From Calothrix sp. PCC 7716 (GTDB taxonomy: Bacteria; Cyanobacteriota; Cyanobacteriia; Cyanobacteriales; Nostocaceae), in NCBI RefSeq assembly GCF_019977735.1, contig NZ_AP025018.1, positions 682,001-746,000 on the forward strand: a stretch of DNA of 64,000 nt, read 5' to 3'. Positions 38,644 to 47,751 of the stretch are shown one piece after another (the stretch's first letter is position 1; each line of letters begins with the position of its first letter). A program made the translations under genes and the position numbers. Under the pieces are notes generated by a model. It was given only the letters and a program-made list of their open reading frames with translations. It was not told where the DNA came from and did not search any database.

Positions 38644-38780
38644 GTGTTTTCCTCCGCTTTATGAGCAGTTATAATTAGTAACCGCTTGGTATGACCATCT
38701 TAACACCCAAATTTCTGTACAAAGCGCATAGTCTACATTAAAAAGTTTTTACTTTTGTAAACTAAAAAGTTTTTAATTTT

Positions 38781-39037
38781 AAATCTTAGAAACCCGGTTT
38801 CTTTTTTAGAATTTGTAACAAAAATGACTATTTGGTTTAGAAACCGGGTTTCTTTGGCGTTATTTTAAATCTTAGAAACCCGGTTTCTTTTTTAGAATTT
38901 GTAACAAAAATGACTATTTGGTTTAGAAACCGGGTTTCTTTGGCGTTATTTTAAATCTTAGAAACCGGGTTTCTTTTTTGAAATCTGTAATAAAAATGAC
39001 TATTTGGCTTGGAAACCCGGTTTCTTTGGTTTGGTAC
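38781..39037. repeat. Three 86-bp tandem repeats, each with two AGAAACCCGGTTTCT palindromes
   Basis: Unit starts at 38781, 38867 and 38953, exactly 86 bases apart. Each unit has a palindrome, a spacer with AAAAATGACTATTTGG, a second palindrome and a TTTGGCGTTATTTT end. The first two units are nearly identical; the third has several substitutions and lacks the end. The 506-base gap between dps and the DUF2079 gene (38644-39149) is otherwise AT-rich. Confidence 0.93.
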
Positions 39038-39149
39038 ACGTATTAATTATTACAGTGAAGAATCAGTGAGAATTGAAGTGTAGTTGCTTGGTATGGAGTG
39101 CTAATGAAATGTTATTATTTTTTGATTTACTGAAGTAAATATTACGACA

Positions 39150-40544
39150 ATGGCTGTCAAGCAGCAAAAAACACCTGAAAACAGTTTGGCTTGGATTATT
39201 GGCGCCAGTACGCTGATATTGTTTGTAGCTAGTAGCGTGCGTCATATACTATTTCAATCTAACGCTTACGACTTAGGCATTTTTGACCAAGCAGTTTATT
39301 TAATTAGTCAAGGTAAAATTCCATTCTCCACATTTATGGGATATCACATCCTTGGCGACCATGCGGCTTTTATTTGGTATCCGTTGGCATTACTGTATAA
39401 AATTTACCCTAGCGTTTACTGGTTATTTGCTGTACAAGCTTTGGCGTTAGCAATAGGCGCCTTACCAGTTTGGTATTTAGCACGTCAAGCAGGGTTAAAA
39501 ACGCACGCGACAACGTTGGCTATAGTGTACTTGCTATATCCGCAAATATTTAACGTCAATCTTTTTGACTTTCACTCAGAAGTTATCGCTTTACCGATGT
39601 TGTTGACAGCAGTATGGTGTGCGCGCGCTCAAAAGTTTTGGTATTTTTGTCTCAGCGTCTTTATTATATTGATGTGCAAAGCGGTATTATCTCTTACCGT
39701 TTTCGGTCTGGGTGCTTGGCTATTACTTTTTGAAAAACGCTCATATTATGGCGCCGTGGCTATTACTATGGGTGTAGCTTGGTTTGTAATTGCATCTGGA
39801 GTAATTATTCCTACTTTTAGCGGCAAAGAAGCAGCAGCAGTTGGTCGCTATGGTTATTTGGGTAACTCAGTATGGGAAATTGGTAAAAACTTATTAACCA
39901 AACCACAAATAGTTTTAGGTAAAATTCTGAGTTTACAAAATTTAGAATATTTAATATTACTAACGGCGCCAGTAATTTGGGGACTATCATTAAAAGGCGC
40001 CGCACCATTAGTAGGTGCAATTCCTTGTGTCGCGTTAAATATAATAGCTGACTATCAACCGCAAAAAAATATAGTCAATCATTACTCTGTACCAGCAGTT
40101 CCGTTCTTAATACTAGCGTTGATTGCGACATTAGCTGCGGGGAAAGGATTGATACACAAGCGACGCAACATTATTATTTGGTCATTAATTGGATTTATCT
40201 TGTTAGCAAAATATACTTATTTTGGAAATTTATACTTAGATAAACTCGATACTTGGCAAGCAACGCGAGAAGCAATATCAAAAGTTCAGCCTAGAGCAAG
40301 CGTACTCACCACTCCAGCAATATCACCTCATCTCACCCATAGACAAAATATAAACATGGCTTTTAAAGAACAAGCTTTCTCAGATGTAGTCAAATATGAT
40401 TATATACTCATGGATGTTCGTCATCCTGGTTGGGTGAATGATTCTGAATCAGCGCGGCGCCTGGTAAACTCTCTTAAAAACCGCAGTGACTTTAAATTAA
40501 CTTATGAACGTACAGACGTTTATTTGTTTCAAAAGGTCACATAG
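39150..40544 (+). CDS. DUF2079 family polytopic membrane protein
   Basis: This is a 464-residue protein with about ten membrane helices. The DUF2079 signature is seen in the first loop (AYDLGIFDQAVYLISQGK) and in GDHAAFIWYPLALLYKIYPS. The overall layout (large first periplasmic loop, multiple helices, soluble C-terminal region) resembles GT-C-type glycosyltransferases, but no activity is proven for this family. A hairpin with a following T-rich stretch lies downstream. Confidence 0.85.
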   Translation: MAVKQQKTPENSLAWIIGASTLILFVASSVRHILFQSNAYDLGIFDQAVYLISQGKIPFSTFMGYHILGDHAAFIWYPLALLYKIYPSVYWLFAVQALALAIGALPVWYLARQAGLKTHATTLAIVYLLYPQIFNVNLFDFHSEVIALPMLLTAVWCARAQKFWYFCLSVFIILMCKAVLSLTVFGLGAWLLLFEKRSYYGAVAITMGVAWFVIASGVIIPTFSGKEAAAVGRYGYLGNSVWEIGKNLLTKPQIVLGKILSLQNLEYLILLTAPVIWGLSLKGAAPLVGAIPCVALNIIADYQPQKNIVNHYSVPAVPFLILALIATLAAGKGLIHKRRNIIIWSLIGFILLAKYTYFGNLYLDKLDTWQATREAISKVQPRASVLTTPAISPHLTHRQNINMAFKEQAFSDVVKYDYILMDVRHPGWVNDSESARRLVNSLKNRSDFKLTYERTDVYLFQKVT

Positions 40545-40601
40545 CATAAAAGGCGCCAATAATTATTGGTAGGTGTCTGTGTAAGCGAGTGGGCACCCCA
40601 A

Positions 40602-40647
40602 AATGCTTATGTAATAAAGCATTTGAGAAATATTTTTATTTTTTTTT
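40602..40647 (+). terminator. Possible terminator after the DUF2079 gene
   Basis: Arms AATGCTT (40602-40608) and AAGCATT (40617-40623) are followed after 10 bases by TTTTTATTTTTTTT. The hairpin is short and the T-tract offset, so this is tentative. Confidence 0.45.
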
Positions 40648-40790
40648 CAAAAATTACTGATAATTATTTGCACTTATAGTATGCTTGTAGAAAGGGCTAA
40701 TTTGCTATCTTTCTCAAGTGGCACATCTCGAATGTGAATTAAAGTAAGTAGTATTGCTGTGATTTAATTGGATTTTTGAAGAGGATTTTT

Positions 40791-41030
40791 GTGAAGCATT
40801 TAACCACACCAGAGACAAAGATAGTTGTTTCCGTGGACTGGACAGACCGCTGGCAGGTATATACGCGCTTGCAAGAACTAAATATAAGTTGTGCATGTGG
40901 AATGAACCAGCCACTGACTGTAGAAGTAAGCAACGTCACAGCAGCAATTCAATTGTGGAGCGTAGTTCAGCAATTTACAGCATCGCGTTATCAGTTAATT
41001 CAGACTTTAGAGCGCTGTTGGTATTTGTAA
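40791..41030 (+). CDS. Small Asr1131-like conserved cyanobacterial protein (79 aa)
   Basis: This short protein (VKHLTTPETKIVVSVDWTD; RLQELNISCACG; ALWSVV-like helix; LERCWYL end) resembles a small cyanobacterial family whose function is not known. It has Cys residues in SCACG that might bind metal or form a disulfide. The GTG start at 40791 is preceded by GAAGAGG at good spacing; an upstream TTG is less likely. It is followed 29 bases later by the ferredoxin-like gene in the same direction, suggesting an operon. Confidence 0.75.
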   Translation: MKHLTTPETKIVVSVDWTDRWQVYTRLQELNISCACGMNQPLTVEVSNVTAAIQLWSVVQQFTASRYQLIQTLERCWYL

Positions 41031-41059
41031 AAAATTTTGTGAATAAGGAGGTTTAAGTT

Positions 41060-41701
41060 ATGGGAAAACTATTTGTAGAGCAGGTTTCAGAGTTTTACCT
41101 GGAAGGACGTTTTATAGAAGTCGTAATCAAAGATGGGTACAAGCTCAAAGGTTTAATGCTGGAAACAACAGAAGGTCAGTGTTATGTAAAATTAGCCAAA
41201 CATTTACGATGTACATTCGACTGGAAATTAGCGCCTCAAACGAGACTACAAATTGTTGGTACAAAAAAACTTTGTTCTAAAACAGGTGAATATAAGCTTA
41301 AAGCCGAAAGGATTATGGCAGCGCGTGCCAATGGAGAGGAATACATTAGTCCTCCCCAAACAAATGAACCTCCTAAAAATAAACCAGCAAAACAGACAAC
41401 TATTTTGATGTGCCAGAAGTCTGACTGTATGAACAAAGGTGGAAAAGCACTTTGTCAGGCACTGCAAAAAGAATTAGTTGAACGCAATCTCGGCGCCGAA
41501 GTTATAATTAAACCAACAGGTTGCATGAAAAACTGTAAGGGTGGGCCTAACTTAATAATGCCCGACAAAACCCGTTACAGTCGCATTCAAGCCAAAGATG
41601 TACCAGCACTGCTAGATAAATATTTCCCAATTAGCGTCAATACTAAAACGCCAGATAAACAAGCCCATCCAGTCATTACTATATTAAGGACACTTGTTTA
41701 A
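41060..41701 (+). CDS. Thioredoxin-like [2Fe-2S] ferredoxin domain protein
   Basis: A 115-residue N-terminal domain (KLFVEQVSEFYLEGRFIEVVIKDG here split) precedes a C-terminal thioredoxin-like [2Fe-2S] ferredoxin domain, about 120-205. The four cluster Cys lie in CQKSDCMNKGG and GCMKNCKGGPN, with the latter matching the family. An AAGGAGG motif is placed 8-9 bases before the ATG. Such domains also occur in NuoE/HoxE subunits, but here the N-terminus is different, so it is a stand-alone carrier. Partner unknown. Confidence 0.85.
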   Translation: MGKLFVEQVSEFYLEGRFIEVVIKDGYKLKGLMLETTEGQCYVKLAKHLRCTFDWKLAPQTRLQIVGTKKLCSKTGEYKLKAERIMAARANGEEYISPPQTNEPPKNKPAKQTTILMCQKSDCMNKGGKALCQALQKELVERNLGAEVIIKPTGCMKNCKGGPNLIMPDKTRYSRIQAKDVPALLDKYFPISVNTKTPDKQAHPVITILRTLV

Positions 41702-41737
41702 TTTTTTAATTTTTAATGATAAAATATACTGATAACT

Positions 41738-41766
41738 CTTGTGGAATGGGCATCCTTGCCCGTTCC
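41738..41766. repeat. Dispersed CTTGTGGAATGGGCATCCTT repeat
   Basis: CTTGTGGAATGGGCATCCTT followed by GCCCGTTCC forms a GGGCA...TGCCC hairpin. It is the single-copy form of the element that ends the tandem array at 12929-13024. It lies 4 bases from the phnE stop codon. Confidence 0.8.
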
Positions 41767-41770
41767 AATT

Positions 41771-42577
41771 CTACATAGAGTCAAGGCGCCGTCTCAAGAG
41801 GCTGCTGAAAAAATCAATAACAGTAACAACAACTAGCAGCACGAGCATAAAAGTTGTGGCTTTGTTATATTCAAATCCATCGATATAGCTTTTCAACTCA
41901 AACCCAATACCACCTGCTCCTACAACACCAAGAACAGAAGCAGCACGAATATTATATTCAAACATCCAAAGTGTATAACCTAATGCTAAAGGTAAAACTT
42001 GGGGCACAATACCGTATTGGGTAATTTGCCAACGAGAGGCGCCAATAACTTGTAAAGATTCTATAGAGCGAGAGTTCACCGCTTCGATAGCTTGTTGATA
42101 GAATTTAGCGAGGTAGCCGATAGTATAAATGCTTAACGCTAAAGTTCCAGCAGGGGCGCCGAGTCCGGTAGCAGCAACAAAAATTAAGCCTAAAATAATT
42201 GAAGGAACTGAACGGACGGCATTTTGTATAAAGTTAGCTAACCACTGCAACCATACAGGTGCAATATTACTAGCGCTGGCAATAGCAATTGGTACTGATA
42301 TAATTGCCCCAATCGTAGTTCCCCATAAGGACATTTGTATTGTCTGAATTAATGCTTTGACGGCATTGGAAAGAACATCAAGATTAGGTGGGAAAAAGCG
42401 AGAAATAAAATCTGTAACGTAGAACCAGCTATTATTTAAAACTTCTGCGTTTATACCTATACCTTCGAGTGACCAAGCATAAACTACAACTAACAGGATA
42501 AGTACGGGGATAATTAATAAATTACTTATCCAAGGATAACGCCCAGTTAATTTATTGATAGAAGCGAAATTATTCAT
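41771..42577 (-). CDS. phnE: Phosphonate-type ABC transporter permease PhnE
   Basis: This is an inner-membrane permease of 268 residues. It has about six helices and the EAA-type loop EAVNSRSIESLQVIGASRWQITQYGIVPQVLP that contacts the ATPase. Family features of PhnE are present (VRSVPSIILGLIFVAATGLGAPAG; GIGFELKSYIDGFEY). It starts inside the phnC stop (TAATG overlap), so it is translationally coupled. No C-P lyase genes lie nearby, so the substrate could be phosphonate, phosphite or phosphate esters. Confidence 0.92.
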   Translation of the reverse strand: MNNFASINKLTGRYPWISNLLIIPVLILLVVVYAWSLEGIGINAEVLNNSWFYVTDFISRFFPPNLDVLSNAVKALIQTIQMSLWGTTIGAIISVPIAIASASNIAPVWLQWLANFIQNAVRSVPSIILGLIFVAATGLGAPAGTLALSIYTIGYLAKFYQQAIEAVNSRSIESLQVIGASRWQITQYGIVPQVLPLALGYTLWMFEYNIRAASVLGVVGAGGIGFELKSYIDGFEYNKATTFMLVLLVVVTVIDFFSSLLRRRLDSM

Positions 42578-43320
42578 TATTTTGATAAAGAGCCAATTTG
42601 GGCAAATTCAGATTGTAAGTTATTGCAGGCGCCATCATAGACAATACTTCCAGCATCAAGTACAAGCGCACGCTGGGCATATTCTGCGGCAATACCTAAA
42701 TCGTGTAAGACTGTAACTATGGTGATTCCATGCTCACTATTTAATTTTGCTAAGGTATCCATAACCTGTTTCGCTGCCATTATATCTAAACCTGTAATAG
42801 GTTCATCAGCTAAAAGAACTTGAGGTGACTGTATGAGAGCGCGCGCAATAGCTACTCGCTGTTGTTGTCCACCACTTAGAGAACTAGTTTTTTGATACGC
42901 ATGTTCATGCAATCCTAATTCGTCGAGTAGTTGAAGCGCTAAACGATAATCTTGTTTTGGAAACCCAAACAAAGTTTGCCAAGGTTTTCTAACTCCCAAC
43001 CTGCCACAAAGAACATTTTCTACTGCACTCAGTTGGCGAATTAAACCTCCTCCTTGAAATAACATCCCAACATGACGCCGAATTTTTGGCAACGTTGTGG
43101 GCGCCATTTGTATATCATCTACAGTAATCGTTCCTCGCGAAACTTGTGTGAGTCCAACAAATGAACGTAATAGTGTAGATTTTCCGGCGCCATTTAATCC
43201 TAATAGAGCTACAAACTCACCGCGTCGAATCTGGCAATTAACTTGATTTAATATGGGACGATGCAACGACTTTAAAAACGCCGTTTCGACATCGCGACAT
43301 TCAATTACTATTTCATTCAT
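42577..43320 (-). CDS. phnC: Phosphonate-type ABC transporter ATP-binding protein PhnC
   Basis: This is a nucleotide-binding subunit of 247 residues with Walker A GLNGAGKST, Q-loop region GMLFQGGGLIRQLSAVENVLCG, signature LSGGQQQRVAIARAL, Walker B VLLADEP and switch His in VTVLHD. The LIRQLSAVENVL-GRLG element is typical of PhnC. It couples ATP hydrolysis to import by PhnE, with PhnD as binding protein. A heptamer array separates it from phnD upstream. Confidence 0.93.
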   Translation of the reverse strand: MNEIVIECRDVETAFLKSLHRPILNQVNCQIRRGEFVALLGLNGAGKSTLLRSFVGLTQVSRGTITVDDIQMAPTTLPKIRRHVGMLFQGGGLIRQLSAVENVLCGRLGVRKPWQTLFGFPKQDYRLALQLLDELGLHEHAYQKTSSLSGGQQQRVAIARALIQSPQVLLADEPITGLDIMAAKQVMDTLAKLNSEHGITIVTVLHDLGIAAEYAQRALVLDAGSIVYDGACNNLQSEFAQIGSLSK

Positions 43321-43329
43321 TGCAAAAAG

Positions 43330-43435
43330 AGTGTTGAGTGCTGAGTGCTGAGTGTTGAGTGCTGAGTGCTGAGTGTTGAGTGCTGAGTGAGGAGTAACTA
43401 CTAACTAATAACTCAGCACTCAGCACTGATAACTT
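43330..43435. repeat. STRR array between phnD and phnC
   Basis: Tandem GTGTTGA/GTGCTGA units are followed by AACTACTAACTAATAACT and inverted CAGCACT units. It ends 7 bases from the phnD stop and begins 9 bases from the phnC start, so it fills the whole intergenic gap of a transporter operon. Confidence 0.88.
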
Positions 43436-43442
43436 TTTACTT

Positions 43443-44411
43443 TTAAGGGTCGATACCCGCGCGTCTGAGTGCATCACGAACAGGCGCCAGGTGACTGTCG
43501 TGGTTTACTCTTACTAGCTCGTTAGAGTTGTAAAGACTACGAAGCAAAGCATTATTTGCTGGTTGATTTAGTTTTAACATTGCAGTGATAAGACGGTTAC
43601 GCATAGGTGCCGCAACACTGTCGTCAATTGCCACACCATGTGCGGGTACACCTGGTATTTTGTGTAGAATTCTTAGCTGTGAGCGTTCTTGGTTGGTTAT
43701 GTAAGGAGGGAACAAAGCATACTCTGATACTGCTGCGGCTTCAGCTTGACCGCGTAGAACAGCTTGTAAAGCTTTGCTGTAGTTACCACCGTAGCTTACT
43801 TGACCAAAGAAATTACCCAAAGAATCACGGTTTTGTACCAATCCGAAACGAACTAATTCACTTGTAGGAAAAATAAATCCCGAACCGGATGTTGGGGATG
43901 TAAACGCCATCTTCTTACCGCGAAGTTGTGCGAGTGTAGCTCTGGCATTGCCTCTGGTTTGCAAAGGACTATTAGCTGGAACAACAAATACAGAGTTATA
44001 TGTAAATTTACCTGAGTAATTATCTCTGGTTTCTGCAAGATATAGCCTTGCATTTGCTAACTGTGCAGCTTTGAGCGCTGGACGACTACTCAAAAATGCA
44101 ACTTGTGCGCGGTTTGCGCGTAGTGCCTCAACAGCTGCGGTATCATCACCAATCTGCGCTCTAACAGGCATTTTCAATTCTCTAGAAAGAAACGCTGCTA
44201 CCGCATTTGCTTTATTTTGCAAATCTGTAGAGTCTGAACGACTAGGAAACACAATTGTAAGACTTGCAGGATTTTGAGCAACTATTGTCTGACCTTTACT
44301 CCCAATATTAGGGTTCGCAATTGCTACCACACCACCAAAAAAACTAACAATGCTGGTTAGTGCTACTGACGCAGCACTAATTCCGAGCAAACCTTTTTGA
44401 CTCCGAGCCAT
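43443..44411 (-). CDS. phnD: Phosphonate-type substrate-binding protein PhnD
   Basis: This is an exported binding protein of 322 residues. A signal sequence (GLLGISAASVALTSIVSFFGGVVAIA) precedes a type II periplasmic binding fold with FPSRSDSTDLQNKANAVAAFLSRELKMPV (split), VEALRANRAQVAFLSSRPAL and FTSPTSGSGFIFPTSELVRFGL, the ligand loop of PhnD. First gene of phnD-phnC-phnE. A possible Pho box is seen upstream (44513-44540). The ligand may be phosphonate, phosphite or another phosphorus compound. Confidence 0.92.
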   Translation of the reverse strand: MARSQKGLLGISAASVALTSIVSFFGGVVAIANPNIGSKGQTIVAQNPASLTIVFPSRSDSTDLQNKANAVAAFLSRELKMPVRAQIGDDTAAVEALRANRAQVAFLSSRPALKAAQLANARLYLAETRDNYSGKFTYNSVFVVPANSPLQTRGNARATLAQLRGKKMAFTSPTSGSGFIFPTSELVRFGLVQNRDSLGNFFGQVSYGGNYSKALQAVLRGQAEAAAVSEYALFPPYITNQERSQLRILHKIPGVPAHGVAIDDSVAAPMRNRLITAMLKLNQPANNALLRSLYNSNELVRVNHDSHLAPVRDALRRAGIDP

Positions 44412-44512
44412 TTCGCGTTACCCCTTTAGCTAATTTATTGCAGTAATATTGCGAACATATTTCAATATCCGTAGTTTAGATTTTTGAGCATTTCATTACG
44501 AAAGTCAATAAT

Positions 44513-44540
44513 TGTTTTAATAAAGTTTTAACGTTGTTAA
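44513..44540 (-). promoter_or_regulatory. Possible Pho box upstream of phnD
   Basis: On the minus strand three TTAA-containing octamer-like elements occur in a row: TTAACAAC, TTAAAACT and TTAAAACA, with spacers of 1 and 3 bases, about 100 bases before the phnD start. Cyanobacterial PhoB-type regulators bind directly repeated TTAA-containing octamers with 3-base spacers. One spacer is wrong and the region is AT-rich, so this is tentative. Confidence 0.3.
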
Positions 44541-44620
44541 TAATGATACATTTAATCAGTATATTCATAGAGCTTTTTCAATGGATACAATAGATTGAAG
44601 CTATATGTTATTGTAAATTT

Positions 44621-45347
44621 TCAACGTAAAACCCCAGTTACAACAATTTTGGCGCCTTGTTGAGATTTTTCGACTCTGACTTGTGTACCTAACTCCTCAC
44701 CTAAAGCAGGAACGTGGGTAATTACACCAACTAATTTGTCTTGTCCTAATGACTGTAAAATACTTGAGACGCTTTGTAGGGTTTCAGCATCTAACGTTCC
44801 AAACCCTTCATCTATAAATAGACTACCAAGTTTGGCGCCTCTAGATAGTCTTTCAGAAAGTGCCAATGCTAAAGATAAGGAAACAGCAAAAGTTTCGCCA
44901 CCCGATAAAGTTTGTACCTTCCTCCTGTCACCACCGTTCCAGTTATCTTCAACGTAATATTCTTTGTCGTCATATGTTAGAACATAACGTTGGTCTGTAA
45001 GTTCGCGTAGAAGTACGGTAGCGTGTTGTACTAATTCGCGCTCGAAATGCTGAAGAATGTAAGCTTGAAAGCGATGAGATTGTAGCTCCTCGAATTAAAT
45101 GACTAACTTCGCTGCTGATACCGTAGAGGCGCCTTATCATTGCTTCAGTAGTTGCAGGTACGTTGCGTCCTAACCAACGTCTATTTTCTTCTCTATCTTC
45201 ATCATTAAGAAGTTTGTCTTCTAAAAAGTCGATTAAATCTCTAAATGTCTTGACATCGGTTTTTTGTTCTTCTGCATAAGCTTCCACTTCTAGATGAGCT
45301 TGTTTTTTACGCCGACGTTTTGCATCGTTAGCATCATTTTCTTCTGC
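44621..45347 (-). pseudogene. Truncated, frameshifted sbcC-like exonuclease/ATPase subunit gene
   Basis: The 3' half encodes the C-terminal ATPase lobe of an SbcC-type SMC-like protein: SHRFQAYILQHFERELV, LLRELTDQRYVLTYDDKEYY, the signature LSGGETFAVSLSLALALSE, Walker B LFIDEGFGTLD and the D-loop/His THVPALGEEL. Upstream, the frame breaks near 45105 at CGAGGAGC. The other frame gives a fragment (RREENRRWLGRNVPATTEAM-like; EVSHLIRG) that I cannot place in SbcC. The N-terminal Walker A lobe and coiled coils are absent. It is therefore a dead remnant, perhaps joined to a piece of another gene by deletion. Confidence 0.82.
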
Positions 45348-45501
45348 TTACATCGTTTATTACTGACATTACTTTTAATTTGGCTCAGTAAATTCACTGT
45401 TTTCAATCTTACTCAAATATTTCTCAAAATGTCCAACTTCCATAAATATATATACTACTGAAACTAGTATGCACTTTTGATATTTACATATTCTTTGGTT
45501 T

Positions 45502-45544
45502 AATCCCCCCAACCCCCCTTAATAAGGGGGGTTAGGGGGGATTT
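45502..45544. repeat. AATCCCCCCAACCCCCC palindromic repeat
   Basis: Arms AATCCCCCCAACCCCCCTT and AAGGGGGGTTAGGGGGGATT flank AATA. It is a widespread cyanobacterial hairpin family; relatives at 47705, 59063 and 59143. Confidence 0.88.
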
Positions 45545-45587
45545 TTCAAGGTTATAGTCGAATTTGATACTTCTTAAACATCCTTTT

Positions 45588-47717
45588 ATGCCCAATTTCT
45601 CACAACCCTTGGCGCCTGAAATAGAAGCAGCAAGTCCAGATACAAAACAATGGCGCTTAGAAAAACTAGCAAAAACAAGCATTGAACTTGCGCGCATTGT
45701 AGCTAGTAATGTAAATACAACGCCGAAATTATTAAAAAAACTAGCTCGTAGCGAAGATAAACAAACACGTCAAAACGTTGCCAGTAACCCCAACACCCCA
45801 ACAAGCATCGTCTTAAGCTTGGGAGCAGAATTTCCACATGAATTGTTAAATAATCCTGTATTTTCGCTATTACTGCTAGAAAATCCTAATCTAGTAGAAG
45901 AAATGCCAGCACCCACATTAGCTACTTTACTGAAACTAGATTTGGTGCCATCAGAATGGATGACTATAGCAGCAAAGAATAATGATATAAAAGTATTAAA
46001 CGCATTAATAAATAATCCAAAAACATCAGTAGAGGCTTTAAATACACTTATATATAGAAGAAACCATAACGATAATCGAATACCAGAAACTGCCTCACTT
46101 CACGTAAATCTACAACAAGGAACAACCCAAGGATGGAAAAAAGCTGCTTTAGCAGAACTGCAAGAACATAATTATTTAAATCATGACCATTTTAAAGAAG
46201 AAGCTTTATGGGATATAGGTATAATTCACGAAGACTTATTTATAGCATTACATGAAGAAGTTCAAATTAGTATAGCTGCTGATTTAAATCCAATACGTAA
46301 ATCAAAAATTCCTTCAGAACTCATTAAAAAACAATATTATTCGCAAGACAGAATTTTATTTACTCATGCTTTAAATCCTAAAGCATTATCTTCTTTATTA
46401 GAAAATGTATTAGAGTGTAAGATTGATTCACGTTATCAAGAAAGAATCTATTGTGCTATTGCTGAAAATCCCAATACACCCGTTCATGTTCTAGAGAAAT
46501 TATCGGAAAATATTCACAGAGAAGTTAGACAAAGTGTATTATTGAATTCCAAAACATCGCTAAAAGTCTTGCAAAATATGTTTCAAAAAGACTTATTATT
46601 TATACACAAAAATGGTTCAAAGCTTATCAATACTCAACAGTATCAGCTTGTGAGCAATTCAAAATCGACAAAAAAAGTCATAGATTTGTTAGAAGATGAA
46701 AATCCAATAATTAAAATGGTAGCAATAGAAAGCTTGGCTGTAAATATTGCTAATAATTATCAAATTGATAATGATGATTTCCAAATAATAGCAAAAATTA
46801 TTCGCTATCAACCATGCGATTCTTGGCAAACGATAAAACTTAATCTAGCTGTAGCTAGTAATCCACATACCCCGACTGATATTTTATCAAATTTAATAAG
46901 ATATGTTAAAAGCTTAATTCCTGGACGAATAGAAACCAAAGCACAAATACTTCATAAAATTTGTGTGCTTGTATCTCAAAATCCTCAAGCATCAGCTGAA
47001 ACTTTAGAATATTTGCTTGAAAATAGCGCACGAGACATTAGAGAAGAGGTTATAACAAATTTACAAACAAAACAGAAGAATAGCAATTTATTATTAGAAG
47101 ATTTCTTAATCCAGTTGGAAACAGCCAAAAATCTAATTACAACTCCAGAACAACTTCATGAACTTGCCACCAGCAAATGGTTACATATTCGCGAAGCAAT
47201 TGTTTCTCATCCGAATGTTTCCAAAACTATTTTAGAGCGAATGGCACAAGACAAGCGTGTCCCTGTTCGTTTAGCTGTTGCAAAAAACTTAAATACACCA
47301 GCAACTGCATTCCCCCATCTGATCAAACAGTCACATAAAGAGATATTGCTTGCTGTTGCCGAAAACCCTAATACACCTTTTTCTGTCCTAGAAGAAATTA
47401 TTTATCATCGTAAAAAGTATCAAAAAGCCGGGAAAGCAGCAGTAATTAACTTATTCCAACGCTTTCCAGAACAAGCAGGTCAAGTTTTAGTTAATTACGT
47501 AGAATCTAACCGTGCAACTTCGACAAAACTATTCCTACTTTTACATCCCATCGCACCGCAAGATTTTCTAGTTAGATACGTATCTTCAGATAACTGGCGC
47601 CTGCGTTATGCTGTAGCGCAAAACCCAAATACACCATCTCACATTCGCGAACAGCTAATTAATGATGCTAACTGGATAGTGCGCGCGGCTGCAAGGGCAA
47701 ATTTGATCCCCTCTTAA
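45588..47717 (+). CDS. Leucine-rich-repeat-variant (LRV) / HEAT-like repeat protein
   Basis: This is about 709 residues built from helical repeats of roughly 24-30 residues, with the recurring motif VAxNPNTP preceded by R and followed by LxxL (VASNPNTPTSIVLSL; IAENPNTPVHVLEKL; VASNPHTPTDILSNL; VAENPNTPFSVLEEI; VAQNPNTPSHIREQL). This is the LRV/armadillo-like solenoid seen in some cyanobacterial proteins. Function is likely protein-protein interaction. I chose ATG 45588 over a TTG at 45564. The last residues LIPS and the stop codon are encoded by a GATCCCC repeat, so the original C-terminus may have been longer. Confidence 0.85.
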   Translation: MPNFSQPLAPEIEAASPDTKQWRLEKLAKTSIELARIVASNVNTTPKLLKKLARSEDKQTRQNVASNPNTPTSIVLSLGAEFPHELLNNPVFSLLLLENPNLVEEMPAPTLATLLKLDLVPSEWMTIAAKNNDIKVLNALINNPKTSVEALNTLIYRRNHNDNRIPETASLHVNLQQGTTQGWKKAALAELQEHNYLNHDHFKEEALWDIGIIHEDLFIALHEEVQISIAADLNPIRKSKIPSELIKKQYYSQDRILFTHALNPKALSSLLENVLECKIDSRYQERIYCAIAENPNTPVHVLEKLSENIHREVRQSVLLNSKTSLKVLQNMFQKDLLFIHKNGSKLINTQQYQLVSNSKSTKKVIDLLEDENPIIKMVAIESLAVNIANNYQIDNDDFQIIAKIIRYQPCDSWQTIKLNLAVASNPHTPTDILSNLIRYVKSLIPGRIETKAQILHKICVLVSQNPQASAETLEYLLENSARDIREEVITNLQTKQKNSNLLLEDFLIQLETAKNLITTPEQLHELATSKWLHIREAIVSHPNVSKTILERMAQDKRVPVRLAVAKNLNTPATAFPHLIKQSHKEILLAVAENPNTPFSVLEEIIYHRKKYQKAGKAAVINLFQRFPEQAGQVLVNYVESNRATSTKLFLLLHPIAPQDFLVRYVSSDNWRLRYAVAQNPNTPSHIREQLINDANWIVRAAARANLIPS

Positions 47718-47739
47718 TAAGGGGAGTTAGGGGGGATCC
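47705..47739. repeat. GATCCCC palindromic repeat overlapping a stop codon
   Basis: GATCCCCTCTTAATAAGGGG followed by AGTTAGGGGGGATCC. The TAA at 47715-47717 inside it terminates the LRV gene. Confidence 0.88.
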
Positions 47740-47751
47740 AATTTGTACATT

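Noticed and set aside
38781-39037. Possible CRISPR array (regular 86-bp period)
   Set aside because: The whole 86-bp unit is repeated, so there are no unique spacers; it is a tandem duplication of a palindrome pair.
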